The notes: generated from the sequence alone by a model not told the origin. Counted from the first letter of the stretch, positions 8,586 through 18,022 are shown. The stretch: 64,000 nucleotides of DNA from Pelagibius sp965227505 (GCF_965227505.1 NZ_OZ245757.1:496001-560000), one strand, 5' to 3'. Made by a program: numbers and translations.

Positions 8586-10292
8586 TCACGCCAGCCAGAC
8601 TGTATTGAACTGGTGATAGCGTGTCGGATGGGTGCTGTAGCCCTTCACGTTCTCCCGCGCGGCGGTAAAGACCGAGCGGAAGAAAGGCTGCACCATGACG
8701 GCGTCGTCCTGAAGGATCTGCTCGACCTTCACCATGGCCTTGCGCCGTTCCTCAACATCCAGGATCGACTCGGCAGCCTCGAGCGCCGCGTCGAACTCCG
8801 GGTTGCTGTAGCTCGACTCGTTCCAGGGCACGCCCGAACGGTACGCCAGCGCCAGCGCCATGGTGCCGAGCGGGCGGTGGGTCCAGGAGGTGATGCTGAA
8901 GGGTGCCTTGTCCCAGACTTCCCAATACTGCGCCGCCGGCATCACGTTGATGTTGATGTCGATCCCGGCTTCGGCGACCTGTTCCTTCAGCACCTGCAGG
9001 GAGTCCTGTTCCCAGGTGCCTTCGGTGTTGCCGACGTTACAGGTGACCTTGATGCCGTCCGCATAGCCGGCTTCCGCCAGCAGGGCCTTGGCCTTTGCCA
9101 CGTCCCGCTTCAGCGGCGGCAGTTCCGCATACTCCGGGTGCACCTGGGAAACATGGTGGTTTTCGCCCATCGCCCCGAGGCTGCGGTAGGCCAGCTTCAG
9201 GATCTGATCGTTGTCGGCGGCGGCAACCATCGCCTTGCGCACCAGCGGGTTGTCGAAGGGGGCTTCCGTCACCTTCATGCGGATCACGCCGGTCTGGGCC
9301 GTGACGACCTGGGAAATGAAGACGCCCGGGACCCGCTCTGCGATCTCGATCGTGGAGATGTCGAGGTTGTAGAGCGCATCGACCTGACCCGAGGCGAGCG
9401 CAGCAATGCCCGCCGAAGCATCCTGGCCGGTGTCGATGTAATGGATCTCGTCGAGATAGACCTCACCGCCCCAGTAGGGCTCGCTGCGCTTGCGCAGCAC
9501 GCACTTCTCGCCGACCGCGAAATCGGCCAGTTCGAAAGCGCCGGTGCCCACCGGGTTCTTGGAGAGATCGCCGCCGTCCTTCGTGAAGTTCCGGTGCACG
9601 ATCGCCGTCGGGTAGTTGTAGAGGTTCTCCGGCATCGAAAGGACCGGGGAATTCAGGCGGACGCGCACAGTGTGGTCGTCGACCTTTTCGACCGCGCCCT
9701 CGGTCATGCGCTTGCCCATCTTGGGATTGCCGCTGTCGTCCTTCTCGCCGGTGTCGTAGTCCTCGGTCATGGCGGAGAACAGGCCGAGGTTAGACGATCC
9801 CGTCGCCGGATCGAGCCAGCGGGTGAAGTTGAAAACGACGTCGTCGGCATTGAAGTCGTCGCCGTTGCTCCACTTCACGCCTCTGCGCAGGTTGAAGGTC
9901 CAGGTCTTCAGATCGTCCGAGGCTTCCCAGCTCTCGGCCAGATAGGGCCGCGTGATGTTGTCGTTGCCGGTGATCGTCAGGTACTCGACGATATGGCGCG
10001 CTTGGTTGGACATCTCGGTCCAGTCGTAGGTGGCCGGGTCGACCATCTGCTGGACCTGCATGGCAACCCGCAACACGCCGCCCTGCTTCGGCGTTTCCGC
10101 CGCCGCTTCCTTGAACAGCCCGCCGGTCGGATCGCCGGCAAAGGCATAAGCCGAGGCGGCCGAGACGCCGAGGAAGGCGCTGAGGCGCACGAATTCACGG
10201 CGATCCATTTTGCCGCTCTCGAACTGCTCGCAGAGCGTCTTCACGCCCGGATGCAGCGGCTTGCCGTTGATGGTCTCTAGCTTTTTACTCAT
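8586..10292 (-). CDS. ABC transporter substrate-binding protein, family 5 (peptide/opine type)
   Basis: This is a 568-residue periplasmic solute-binding protein. I chose the ATG at 10292, which has GGGAG eight bases upstream; a frame starting at 10382 has no such site. The N-terminus carries a twin-arginine-like signal (DRREFVRLSAFLGVSAASAYAF), suggesting export of a folded protein by Tat. The body has SBP_bac_5 features: GGVLRVAMQVQQMVDP early, YLAESWEASDDLKTWTFNLR, and GVKWSNGDDFNADDVVF. It is the first gene of the dipeptide-type operon and supplies the other components with substrate. The specific ligand is unknown. Confidence 0.9.
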   Translation of the reverse strand: MSKKLETINGKPLHPGVKTLCEQFESGKMDRREFVRLSAFLGVSAASAYAFAGDPTGGLFKEAAAETPKQGGVLRVAMQVQQMVDPATYDWTEMSNQARHIVEYLTITGNDNITRPYLAESWEASDDLKTWTFNLRRGVKWSNGDDFNADDVVFNFTRWLDPATGSSNLGLFSAMTEDYDTGEKDDSGNPKMGKRMTEGAVEKVDDHTVRVRLNSPVLSMPENLYNYPTAIVHRNFTKDGGDLSKNPVGTGAFELADFAVGEKCVLRKRSEPYWGGEVYLDEIHYIDTGQDASAGIAALASGQVDALYNLDISTIEIAERVPGVFISQVVTAQTGVIRMKVTEAPFDNPLVRKAMVAAADNDQILKLAYRSLGAMGENHHVSQVHPEYAELPPLKRDVAKAKALLAEAGYADGIKVTCNVGNTEGTWEQDSLQVLKEQVAEAGIDININVMPAAQYWEVWDKAPFSITSWTHRPLGTMALALAYRSGVPWNESSYSNPEFDAALEAAESILDVEERRKAMVKVEQILQDDAVMVQPFFRSVFTAARENVKGYSTHPTRYHQFNTVWLA

Positions 10293-10912
10293 ATGCATGT
10301 CTCCCTGGTGATCTTGTTCAGAGCCCGCCGGCGGCCGCGCGTAATCAGCCCGTGGCCCAGTCTGGTCCAGATGATCGCCCACCGTCCCTCATTAAATCTA
10401 CCTGTGCGCGTTCCATCCGTGTGAACTCCACAAGCAAAATCTACAATGCGGATTGGTGGAATCCTCTCATATCCGTGCTCAAGTGCTCCCAAATCGGACT
10501 GCCGCTACCCGACGGGCAGAACAAACGATATGGCTGTCGCCGCGCTGGAGAATATCAGTCGCGTCGGATGACGGTGCTTTCGTTGCCGTTTGCCGCCGTT
10601 CCGCGGCGCCCACCGTTAACGCCCTTGCCCTCTCCGCTGGACTGACTCTGTCAGCGGGTATCCGCAAAGCCCGGTTTTTCCCTGTTCCTCAAAAAAGCTT
10701 CTCTTTGTTGTGCCGCCACTACGCTTCCCTAGGCGGCCTGTTGGCTCGTTTTTCTCGTTTTCAACCAAAAGCCTAGCAAACTTTATCGTCGCCCGAAACC
10801 CGCGAGTTGTAGGTTTGCGACAGTCACTGGGCCATAAGCGACCCTCCTCCGGCCTGGGCCCACCGCCGGGCGGGACCGTCCTGCCGCCTCGGCCTCGCCT
10901 GCAGGTTGGCGC
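10293..10912. other. Intergenic region of 620 bp, no gene seen
   Basis: This stretch lies upstream of the binding-protein gene and downstream of the hydrolase-OsmC gene, both on the minus strand. It is clearly richer in A and T than the flanks, especially 10380-10520 and 10660-10810. The open frames in it are short, lack ribosome-binding sites and have implausible composition. It probably holds the promoter and leader of the peptide-transport operon. I could not fix a specific -35/-10 pair. Confidence 0.5.
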
Positions 10913-12130
10913 TTAGCGGCTCTCGGTTGTAACCACCTGGACTTCGCTCTCCAACGTCCGGTGGACAGGACAGCGGTCCGCAATTTCCACCATCCGCTGG
11001 CGCTGTCGGTCATCCAGGTCGCCGGTGATTTCGATCCGTCTCTCGATACGGTCGATCTTGCCCTCTTTGGTTTCGCACTCCGCGCAGTCGACGGCGTGAA
11101 TCTTTTCGTGTGTGAGGGTCACCCGCACCTTCTCGAGCGGCAGCTTCTTGTGCTCGGCATAGAGCCGCAGCGTCATGGAGGTGCAGGCCCCCAGTCCCGC
11201 CAGCACAAGATCGTAAGGTGACGGGCCGGACTCCAGGCCGCCGTAGCTCTCCGGCTCGTCGGCACGCAAGCGGTGCGGCCCGGCTGCGATCGCCTGGGTG
11301 AAGCGGCCTTCCCCGGTTTCCTCCACCACCACGGTGCCTTCAGCGGCCCGTGGCGCGTCTGCACTGCCATCACCGCCCAGGTAACGCGCCGCCCAGGCGC
11401 CCAGCACGTTGGCAACGTAGATCGCATCTTCCTTGCGGCTAAGCAGATGATCGGCGTCATCCAGCGAGACAAAGCTCTTGGGATGCTTGGCCGCCATGAA
11501 GATCTTACCGGCGTTCTCGATGCCCACTGTCTGGTCCCGGGGTGCGTGAAACACGATGAGCGCCTTCTTCATGTCGGCGATCGCGGCTTCCAGACGCTGT
11601 GCTTCGATGTCCTCCAGAAACTGCTTCTTGATGCGGAACGGCCGCCCCACCAACAAGACTTCGGCCTCGCCGGCCGCTTCGATCTCCGCGCGCGCCTCGG
11701 TGAAGTGGTGCGCGACATGGGCCGGTTCGGCAGGGGCGCCGATGGTGGCCACGGCGACGGCCTCGGGCACCTGGCCGGCAGCGGCCAGCACCGCCGCCCC
11801 GCCCAGGCTGTGGCCGATGATCAGCTTCGGGGCCGCCCGCGTCTCGCGCAGGTAGTCCGCTGCCCGCACCAGATCGCCCACATTCGAGGAGAAATTGGTG
11901 TTGGCAAAGTCGCCTTCGCTGGCGCCAAGCCCCGTGAAATCGAACCGCAGCACCGCGATGCCCTGGTCTGCCAAAGCGCCGGCGATGCGCGCGGCGGCAA
12001 AGATGTCCTTGGTGCAGGTAAAGCAGTGGGCGAACAAGGCATAGGCGCGCGGCGGACCCACCGGAAGTTCCAGGCGCGCGGCCAGCATCTCTCCGCCCGA
12101 TCCCGGAAAGGTCAGTTTCTCGCTCTTCAT
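10913..12130 (-). CDS. Alpha/beta hydrolase-OsmC fusion protein
   Basis: The first ~250 residues are an alpha/beta hydrolase: the nucleophile elbow GHSLGG sits near residue 107, after the RFDFTGLGASEGDF stretch, with a late Asp/His region (DDADHLLSRKED). Residues from about 270 form an OsmC/Ohr-like domain with its conserved GGLESGPSPYDLVLAGLGAC segment and a second cysteine region (AECETKEG, then DRCPVHRTLE). OsmC domains reduce organic hydroperoxides through paired cysteines. The hydrolase may release fatty-acid hydroperoxides or another acyl substrate for the OsmC half, but that is inference. Fusions of this architecture occur in various bacteria. It is divergent from the NUDIX gene. Confidence 0.88.
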   Translation of the reverse strand: MKSEKLTFPGSGGEMLAARLELPVGPPRAYALFAHCFTCTKDIFAAARIAGALADQGIAVLRFDFTGLGASEGDFANTNFSSNVGDLVRAADYLRETRAAPKLIIGHSLGGAAVLAAAGQVPEAVAVATIGAPAEPAHVAHHFTEARAEIEAAGEAEVLLVGRPFRIKKQFLEDIEAQRLEAAIADMKKALIVFHAPRDQTVGIENAGKIFMAAKHPKSFVSLDDADHLLSRKEDAIYVANVLGAWAARYLGGDGSADAPRAAEGTVVVEETGEGRFTQAIAAGPHRLRADEPESYGGLESGPSPYDLVLAGLGACTSMTLRLYAEHKKLPLEKVRVTLTHEKIHAVDCAECETKEGKIDRIERRIEITGDLDDRQRQRMVEIADRCPVHRTLESEVQVVTTESR

Positions 12131-12394
12131 ACCCAGTCTCCCGTCATGCGTGATCGCGAAAGTACCCTATGCCCCGGACGGCGGCGCACCCCAGCGCCCG
12201 CGGCGGGGCGGATCGGACCATGGCGCCTGTGTTTTTGGCAAGGCCATCGTCCCGGCGCGGCAAAACCGGATGGGATCGGCCGCGGCGCTCGACTATGGTC
12301 CGGCTGTCCCGCTTCACGGGCGAGGCCGGCCACAGCCGCAGCGATGCGCCGGACACAGGAAAACCAGGTTCAGCAACTCTTCAGGAAGCCACGC

Positions 12395-13030
12395 ATGAGC
12401 ACCACCGGTGACCCTTCAAGCCCCGGACTCCCTCCCGACGAGCGCATCGAGATCATCGAGAAGACGACGCCCTTCAAGGGCTACTTCCGGGTCGACCGTT
12501 ACCGACTGCGCCACCGCAAGTTCGACGGCGGCTGGACTGACGAGATGGCCCGGGAGATTTTCGAACGCGGCCATGCCGCCGCGGTCCTGCTCTACGATCC
12601 GACGCTGGATCACGTGGTTTTGATCGAGCAGTTCCGGCTCGGCGCCCACACCGCCGGCCTGGAGCCCTGGCTGATCGAGGTCGTAGCGGGGATCATCGAC
12701 CCCGGGGAAACCGCCGAGGCGGTGGTGCGCCGCGAAGCGGTCGAGGAGGCCGGCTGCGCGATCACGGCGCTCCATCCCATCGGTCGGTTTCTGGCCACGC
12801 CGGGCGGCTCCTCGGAGAGCCTGGAGATCTTCTGCGGCCGGGTCGATGCCTCCAAGGCCGGCGGGATCCACGGGCTCGACCACGAAGGCGAGGATATCCG
12901 CGTGCTGCCCATCAGCCGCGCGGCCGCCCAGCAGAAGCTGGCCGAGGGGGCGATCGTCAACATGACCGCGGTGGTGGCCCTGCAATGGCTGGCCTTGAAT
13001 TACACTGAACTTATGCGTATTTGGAAATAA
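12395..13030 (+). CDS. NUDIX hydrolase, ADP-ribose pyrophosphatase type
   Basis: The 211-residue protein contains a perfect NUDIX box GX5EX7REUXEEXGU (GIIDPGETAEAVVRREAVEE, then AGC). The segment before it (EPWLIEVVAG) and the downstream ATPGGSSE match the NudF/ADP-ribose pyrophosphatase subgroup, which hydrolyses ADP-ribose to AMP and ribose-5-phosphate. I chose the ATG at 12395, which is preceded by AGGAAG. The frame is open further upstream, but that part has no family similarity. It stands at the head of a plus-strand run of cysteine-related genes, 133 bp before cysteine synthase. Confidence 0.9.
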   Translation: MSTTGDPSSPGLPPDERIEIIEKTTPFKGYFRVDRYRLRHRKFDGGWTDEMAREIFERGHAAAVLLYDPTLDHVVLIEQFRLGAHTAGLEPWLIEVVAGIIDPGETAEAVVRREAVEEAGCAITALHPIGRFLATPGGSSESLEIFCGRVDASKAGGIHGLDHEGEDIRVLPISRAAAQQKLAEGAIVNMTAVVALQWLALNYTELMRIWK

Positions 13031-13163
13031 TCTACGGCGCTATAGTGCTAATAGGGCCGGCTTGCTGCGCTTTGCCGCGCCGCGGGGCGGATCTGCACGG
13101 CGGTCAACCTCTCCCAGGGCTGGGATTCACACGTCTGGGGAAGCCAACAAGGAAGACAGAGAC

Positions 13164-14174
13164 ATGGATGTCTGCGATGGATTTGTCGGTGCCATCGGCA
13201 ATACGCCCCTCATTCGGCTGCGCAAGCTCTCCGAGGAGACCGGCTGCGAGATCCTGGGCAAGGCGGAGTTCCTTAACCCCGGCGGTTCGGTGAAAGACCG
13301 CGCGGCCTGGGCCATCATCAAAGATGCCGAGGAAAGCGGAGCCCTGCGCCCCGGCGGGACCATCGTCGAGGGCACTGCCGGCAACACCGGCATCGGCCTG
13401 GCGTTGGTGGGCCGCGCCCGCGGCTACCGCACGGTGATCGTGATCCCCGATACCCAGAGCCAGGAGAAAAAGGACATCCTGCGCATCTCCGGCGCCGAGC
13501 TGCGCGAAGTGCCTGCCGTGCCCTACCGCGATCCGGAGAACTACGTGCATGTCTCCGAGCGGCTTGCCAAGGAACTGTCGGAGAACGATCCGAACGGAGC
13601 GATCTGGGCCCAGCAGTTCGACAATACGGCCAACCGGCGCGGCCATTACGAGACGACAGGGCCGGAGATCTGGGATCAGACCGACGGCATGGTGGACGGC
13701 TTTGTCTGTGCCGTCGGCACCGGCGGGACCCTGGCGGGCGTCTCCGCCGCGCTGAAAGAGCGCAACAAGAACGTCGCCATTGGCTTGGCAGACCCGATGG
13801 GCGCGGCGCTTTACCACTACTATGCCCACGGTGAATTGAAGGCCGAGGGCAGTTCCATCAGCGAAGGCATCGGTCAGGGCCGCATCACCGCCAATCTGGA
13901 AGCAGCCGAGATCGACCACCCCTTCCAGATCCCGGACAGCGAGGCGATCCCCGTGGTCTTCGATCTGCTGGAGCACGAGGGGCTCTGCCTCGGCGCTTCC
14001 AGTGGCATCAACGTGGCCGGCGCGGTCCGGCTCGCCAAGGCATTGGGGCCCGGCCATCGAATCGTTACAATTCTCTGCGATGGCGGAATGCGCTATCAAA
14101 GCAAGCTTTTCAATCCGGCGTTCCTGCGCGAAAAAGGTCTGCCGGTGCCGGAATGGCTGTCCTGGCGGGGCTGA
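13164..14174 (+). CDS. cysK: Cysteine synthase A (O-acetylserine sulfhydrylase)
   Basis: This PLP enzyme joins sulfide with O-acetylserine to make cysteine. The 336-residue protein has the PLP lysine at about residue 44 in NPGGSVKDRAA, the substrate loop EGTAGNTGIGLA, and the phosphate-binding GTGGTLAGVS. The ATG at 13164 follows AAGGAAG; an earlier in-frame ATG at 13062 would add an unrelated basic tail. The downstream editing protein and sulfurtransferase are on the same strand, so a cysteine-handling operon is plausible. A cystathionine beta-synthase relative cannot be wholly excluded but fits less well. Confidence 0.9.
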   Translation: MDVCDGFVGAIGNTPLIRLRKLSEETGCEILGKAEFLNPGGSVKDRAAWAIIKDAEESGALRPGGTIVEGTAGNTGIGLALVGRARGYRTVIVIPDTQSQEKKDILRISGAELREVPAVPYRDPENYVHVSERLAKELSENDPNGAIWAQQFDNTANRRGHYETTGPEIWDQTDGMVDGFVCAVGTGGTLAGVSAALKERNKNVAIGLADPMGAALYHYYAHGELKAEGSSISEGIGQGRITANLEAAEIDHPFQIPDSEAIPVVFDLLEHEGLCLGASSGINVAGAVRLAKALGPGHRIVTILCDGGMRYQSKLFNPAFLREKGLPVPEWLSWRG

Positions 14175-14253
14175 AACGTCGGTCCTGCGCGGCCTTCCAG
14201 CCTCCGCACCGGCCCGATAACGGCCCGGCAAAGGGGCCCCGGCAAGGGAAGGA

Positions 14254-14973
14254 ATGACGAGGACGATGGACCTGCTTTTTCGTGACGATCCCTATCTGAA
14301 GTCCTGCGAGGCGACGGTTGTCTCCGCGGGGCCGGAAGGGCTGCGACTGGACCGCACGGTTTTCTATCCCATGGGCGGCGGCCAGCCGGGCGACTGCGGC
14401 CGCCTCAGCCTTGCCGACGGTTCCACGCTCAGGGTCGTCGACACCCGCAAGGGCGAGACCCACGAAGACGTCGTTCATGTTCTCGAGGAGGGGACCGCCC
14501 CGCCCGCCCCCGGCACCGCCGTCACCGCTGAGATCGACTGGGAGCGGCGTCACCGCCTGATGCGGATGCACACCTGCCTGCACCTGCTGTGCTCCGTCGT
14601 CACCGGCGAGGTCACCGGCGGCCAGATCGGCGACGGCAAGGGCCGGCTGGATTTCAATCTGCCGGACACCCAGCTCGACAAGGAAGGGATTACAGCAGCG
14701 CTCAACCGCCTGATCGAGGAGAACCACCCGGTGGCCTCGCGCTGGATCAGCGACGACGACCTGGCGACCCAGCCGGATCTGGTGCGCACCATGTCGGTCA
14801 AGCCGCCGAGTGGAACCGGGCGTGTGCGTCTGCTGGATATTGCCGGGGTCGATCTGCAGCCCTGCGGCGGCACCCACGTCGCCCGCACCGGGGAGATCGG
14901 CAAGGTCCGGGTCGGGAAAATCGAGAACAAGGGGCGGCAGAACCGCCGTGTGAACATCCTCTTCGATGACTGA
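14254..14973 (+). CDS. Alanyl-tRNA editing protein, AlaX type
   Basis: The 239-residue protein is a stand-alone relative of the AlaRS editing domain, which hydrolyses mischarged Ser- or Gly-tRNA(Ala). The zinc site is visible: His106 and His110 in HTCLH, then Cys204 and His208 in CGGTH. The N-terminal FYPMGGGQPGDCG stretch matches the tRNA-contact region of AlaX. Its length fits AlaX-M forms that include the glycine-rich N-terminal domain. It sits between cysteine synthase and mercaptopyruvate sulfurtransferase with gaps of 79 and 26 bp, an unusual placing for a translation quality-control gene. Confidence 0.92.
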   Translation: MTRTMDLLFRDDPYLKSCEATVVSAGPEGLRLDRTVFYPMGGGQPGDCGRLSLADGSTLRVVDTRKGETHEDVVHVLEEGTAPPAPGTAVTAEIDWERRHRLMRMHTCLHLLCSVVTGEVTGGQIGDGKGRLDFNLPDTQLDKEGITAALNRLIEENHPVASRWISDDDLATQPDLVRTMSVKPPSGTGRVRLLDIAGVDLQPCGGTHVARTGEIGKVRVGKIENKGRQNRRVNILFDD

Positions 14974-14999
14974 CGGCGCGCCAGCCGCAAACACCCGAG

Positions 15000-15908
15000 A
15001 TGAGCAAAACGAGGCAGGAAGCTATGGTGGACTTTGACAGAGAGGCACTGGTCAGCACCGAGTGGCTGGCCGAAAACATGAAGGCGCCGGACCTGCGGAT
15101 CGTCGACGGCAGCTATTACCTGCCGAACGAGGGCCTCGACCCGCGCCGCGAGTTCGAGGCGCAGCACATCCCGGGCGCGGTGTTCTTCGACATTGACGAA
15201 ATCAGCGATCCGGACAGCGATCTGCCGCATATGCTGCCGCCCCCGCATATCTTCTCCTCCAAGGTAAGGCGTCTCGGGCTCGGCGACGGTCTGCGGATCG
15301 TGATCTACGATCAGCGCGGCATCTGGAGCGCGCCGCGCGTCTGGTGGACCTTCCGCTACTTCGGCCATCAGGAGGTCGCGGTGCTCGACGGCGGCCTGCC
15401 GAAATGGCTGCACGAAGGGCGCGCCGCCGAAGACGGCCCGGCGGTCAGCGAGGAGCGGCACTTCACCCCGCGAGCCAACAGCTTCCTGCTGCGCGACCGC
15501 CAGCAGCTCCTGGCCGGGCTGGACGACCGCCGCGAGCAGGTCATCGATGCGCGCCGCCGGACCCGCTTCGAGGGCAGCGAGCCGGAGCCCCGCGAGGGCA
15601 TGCGCTCCGGCCACATTCCCGGCAGTCTGAACCTGCCGTTCACCGAGATCGTCGACCAGACGAGCCAGACCCTGCTGGCGCCCGACGCGTTGCGCCGGCG
15701 CTTCGAGGCCGAAGGCCTGGATCTTTCCCGGCCTGTGGTGACGTCCTGCGGCTCGGGTGTGACCGCCGGCGTTCTGGCCCTGGGGCTGCACCGCCTGGGG
15801 CATCGGGAAACGGCGGTCTACGACGGTTCCTGGTCGGACTGGGGACGGCCGGGCGATACCCCTGTGGAAACCGGCCCCGCGGGGTCTGCCGACGCCTCTT
15901 CCGGGTAG
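15000..15908 (+). CDS. sseA: 3-mercaptopyruvate sulfurtransferase
   Basis: The protein has two tandem rhodanese domains in 302 residues. The C-terminal domain carries the catalytic Cys250 in SCGSGVTA, the loop that marks mercaptopyruvate sulfurtransferases (CGSGVTA) rather than thiosulfate sulfurtransferases. The N-terminal half has the family signature for the linker and inactive domain (HIPGAVFFDIDEISD). It moves sulfur from mercaptopyruvate, a cysteine catabolite, to a thiol acceptor. The start is 15000 or the in-frame ATG at 15024. It follows the AlaX gene closely and precedes a GNAT gene by 10 bp, so co-transcription is likely. Confidence 0.92.
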   Translation: MSKTRQEAMVDFDREALVSTEWLAENMKAPDLRIVDGSYYLPNEGLDPRREFEAQHIPGAVFFDIDEISDPDSDLPHMLPPPHIFSSKVRRLGLGDGLRIVIYDQRGIWSAPRVWWTFRYFGHQEVAVLDGGLPKWLHEGRAAEDGPAVSEERHFTPRANSFLLRDRQQLLAGLDDRREQVIDARRRTRFEGSEPEPREGMRSGHIPGSLNLPFTEIVDQTSQTLLAPDALRRRFEAEGLDLSRPVVTSCGSGVTAGVLALGLHRLGHRETAVYDGSWSDWGRPGDTPVETGPAGSADASSG

Positions 15909-15918
15909 AGCGAACGGT

Positions 15919-16932
15919 ATGGATGGGCTGCGTCCCTACGAGGATGCCGATCTCGCCGGCTGCGTCGATCTCTGGCAAGGCTGCGGGCTGACGGTCTGGT
16001 ACAACGACCCTGCTGCGGACATCGCCCTTTGGACGCGCAGCGACTGCGCTGAGATCTTCGTGGCGCCGGAGGACGGGCGTATCGTCGGCACCATCTGCTG
16101 CGGCCACGATGGCCACCGCGGCTGGCTTTACTACGTCGCCGTCGATCCACAGCGCCGCGGCACCGGCCTCGGTCGTCAACTCGTACACAAGGCAGAGGAC
16201 TGGCTGGGCCAACAGGGCATCCGGAAGATCCAGCTGATGGTGCGCGAGACCAACCGCCCGGTGCTCGATTTCTACGCGGCGCTCGGCTATGCCCATACGC
16301 CCCGCGCCGTGATGGCGCGCTGGCTGGAACTGCCGTCCGACCCGCCCGATGGCGCCAAACTGCCGCTCGACCTGGCGGTCGCGGCGGGGCGCGACCTGAA
16401 GGTGAACTTCGTGATCACCTTCCTGCAGATGACCGAGCGCCCGCGGCTGACGCCCGTGCACCCACCGCGTCACCTGCAGGTGGCCTTGATGCGGGCCCAC
16501 CGGCCGACGGTGGATTTCTACCGCTTCCTCTATCACGGGGTTGGCGCGGAGTGGAACTGGTGGTACCGCCGCCAGATGGCCGATGACGACCTGGCCGCAA
16601 TCCTGGAGGACGAACGCGTCGAGGTCTTCGTGCTTTACGTCGAAGGCGTACCAGCCGGCTACTTCGAACTGGACCGACGCGAGGCGCCGGACGTCGACCT
16701 TGCCTACTTCGGCCTGCTGCCGCAGTTCGTCGGCCAGCAGTTGGGCCCCTACCTGCTCAATCAGGCGATCGAGCAGGCCTGGAGCTACGAGCCCGGCCGG
16801 CTGACCGTGAACACCAACACCATGGATCACCCCAAGGCGCTGCCGCTTTATCAGAAGTTCGGCTTCCAGCCCTACCGTCAGGAACGGCTGGTCATGCCGG
16901 ACCCGCGGCTGAACGGAACCATACCGGGATAA
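15919..16932 (+). CDS. Tandem GNAT-family N-acetyltransferase (two fused domains)
   Basis: The chain of 337 residues contains two acetyltransferase folds. The first (residues 1-140) has a YpeA/RimI-like acetyl-CoA loop, VDPQRRGTGLGRQL, and ends in FYAALGY. A short linker follows, then a second fold (about 175-330) with the pattern YFGLLPQFVGQQLGPYLLNQA and the terminal LYQKFGF motif. Each half would be a complete enzyme elsewhere. Substrates cannot be read; proteins, small amines or antibiotics are all possible for GNATs. It closes the plus-strand run that starts at the NUDIX gene. Confidence 0.88.
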   Translation: MDGLRPYEDADLAGCVDLWQGCGLTVWYNDPAADIALWTRSDCAEIFVAPEDGRIVGTICCGHDGHRGWLYYVAVDPQRRGTGLGRQLVHKAEDWLGQQGIRKIQLMVRETNRPVLDFYAALGYAHTPRAVMARWLELPSDPPDGAKLPLDLAVAAGRDLKVNFVITFLQMTERPRLTPVHPPRHLQVALMRAHRPTVDFYRFLYHGVGAEWNWWYRRQMADDDLAAILEDERVEVFVLYVEGVPAGYFELDRREAPDVDLAYFGLLPQFVGQQLGPYLLNQAIEQAWSYEPGRLTVNTNTMDHPKALPLYQKFGFQPYRQERLVMPDPRLNGTIPG

Positions 16933-16951
16933 AGACCGGGGGCCCCGCCTC

Positions 16952-18022
16952 TCAACCCTTCTCCTTCTCAACGACCGCGGCACGCTGCGCCGCCAGCCGG
17001 TTGAGGCGGATGGCTTCGCGGCGCTCCGGGCTACGGTAGTAGCCGCAGCCGCGGCACTGCTCCGGCGGCCGCCCCGCTTCCAGGGCCGCGTCGATCTGCC
17101 GGCGCTGCGCCAGCACCGCCTCCAGCGGCGTCAGGCCGACCTTGCCGAGACCGAAGCGGGCCGTGTCCTTCACCATGCAGCAACTGGCGATGGCGCCGTG
17201 GCGGTCAATGTAGAGAGCGCCCTTGACCCAGGGGCAGCCGTGCTCCGCGGCAAAGCGCCGTCCCATCTCGATGTAGAAGTGGCGCGTCCTGCGGGTCTGC
17301 GCCAGCATGGCGCCGATCGCCGGCGTCCCCTGGACCACCTGCCGCAGGCGCTGGCCATCCGCCGGACCCAGCAGGCGGGCCTCCATCGCCTTGTCGTAAA
17401 CTCCGGTATAGCTCTCCATCCGGTTCAGGGGCTGGATGGTCGCGCCGCCGTCCATCTTCAGCGCGCGGTACAGCGCAGCGACATCCGGCAAAGTATCGAT
17501 GGTGTCCTTGAGAACGGTGACCGCAAAGCCGACGGTGGGGCGCTGCAGGCCGCGTTCATCGCGCGCTGCCAGCAGTCTGGAGATCCCCGCCTTCACCTTT
17601 TTCAAGGTTCCGCCGCGGATCTCCTGAAAGGCCGCATCGTCAGGCGATTCGATGGAAACGTAGATCGCCTCCATCCCGACGTCGAGGATCGCCGCCACCC
17701 GTTCCTCCGACAGCAGGCTTCCGTTGGTTATCATGGAGAGGCGGATACCGCGCGCCCGCGCCTCGCGCGCCATGTCGAAGAAACCCCTGTGCAGCAGCGG
17801 CTCGCCCTCGCCCTGCAACTCGATGTGCTCGAGGTCCGGCAGACTGTCCAGCAGCCGCTCGAAGTCACCCGCATCGAAGTCGCTCTGGTCCATCTGGCGA
17901 CCGCTGCAGAAGCCGCAGGTGAAGTTGCAGCGCGTCGTTGGCTCCACCTGCACGAAGACCACCTTGTCCGGCGCTTCCGCCGCTGCGGCAGCCCCCTGGC
18001 GCTCAGCCGTTTCTTCCATCAC
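16952..18022 (-). CDS. Radical SAM/SPASM-domain protein
   Basis: The N-terminal domain carries the radical SAM cluster motif CNFTCGFC (CX3CX2C) at about residues 33-40. It is followed by the usual ELQGEGEPLL beta-strand and a MITNGSLL segment that match the barrel of S-adenosylmethionine radical enzymes. The C-terminal ~100 residues have five or six cysteines (CPWVKG, SCCMV, QCRGCGYY), as in SPASM domains that bind auxiliary 4Fe-4S clusters. Such enzymes often modify peptides or proteins or mature enzymes. No obvious peptide substrate gene lies nearby. Start 18022 or 18019 (Met-Met). Confidence 0.87.
   Translation of the reverse strand: MMEETAERQGAAAAAEAPDKVVFVQVEPTTRCNFTCGFCSGRQMDQSDFDAGDFERLLDSLPDLEHIELQGEGEPLLHRGFFDMAREARARGIRLSMITNGSLLSEERVAAILDVGMEAIYVSIESPDDAAFQEIRGGTLKKVKAGISRLLAARDERGLQRPTVGFAVTVLKDTIDTLPDVAALYRALKMDGGATIQPLNRMESYTGVYDKAMEARLLGPADGQRLRQVVQGTPAIGAMLAQTRRTRHFYIEMGRRFAAEHGCPWVKGALYIDRHGAIASCCMVKDTARFGLGKVGLTPLEAVLAQRRQIDAALEAGRPPEQCRGCGYYRSPERREAIRLNRLAAQRAAVVEKEKG

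Noticed and set aside
6685..8616. Long plus-strand open frame opposite the two permease genes
   Set aside because: It is Asp/Arg/His-rich antisense translation of hydrophobic helices and spans two genes on the other strand.
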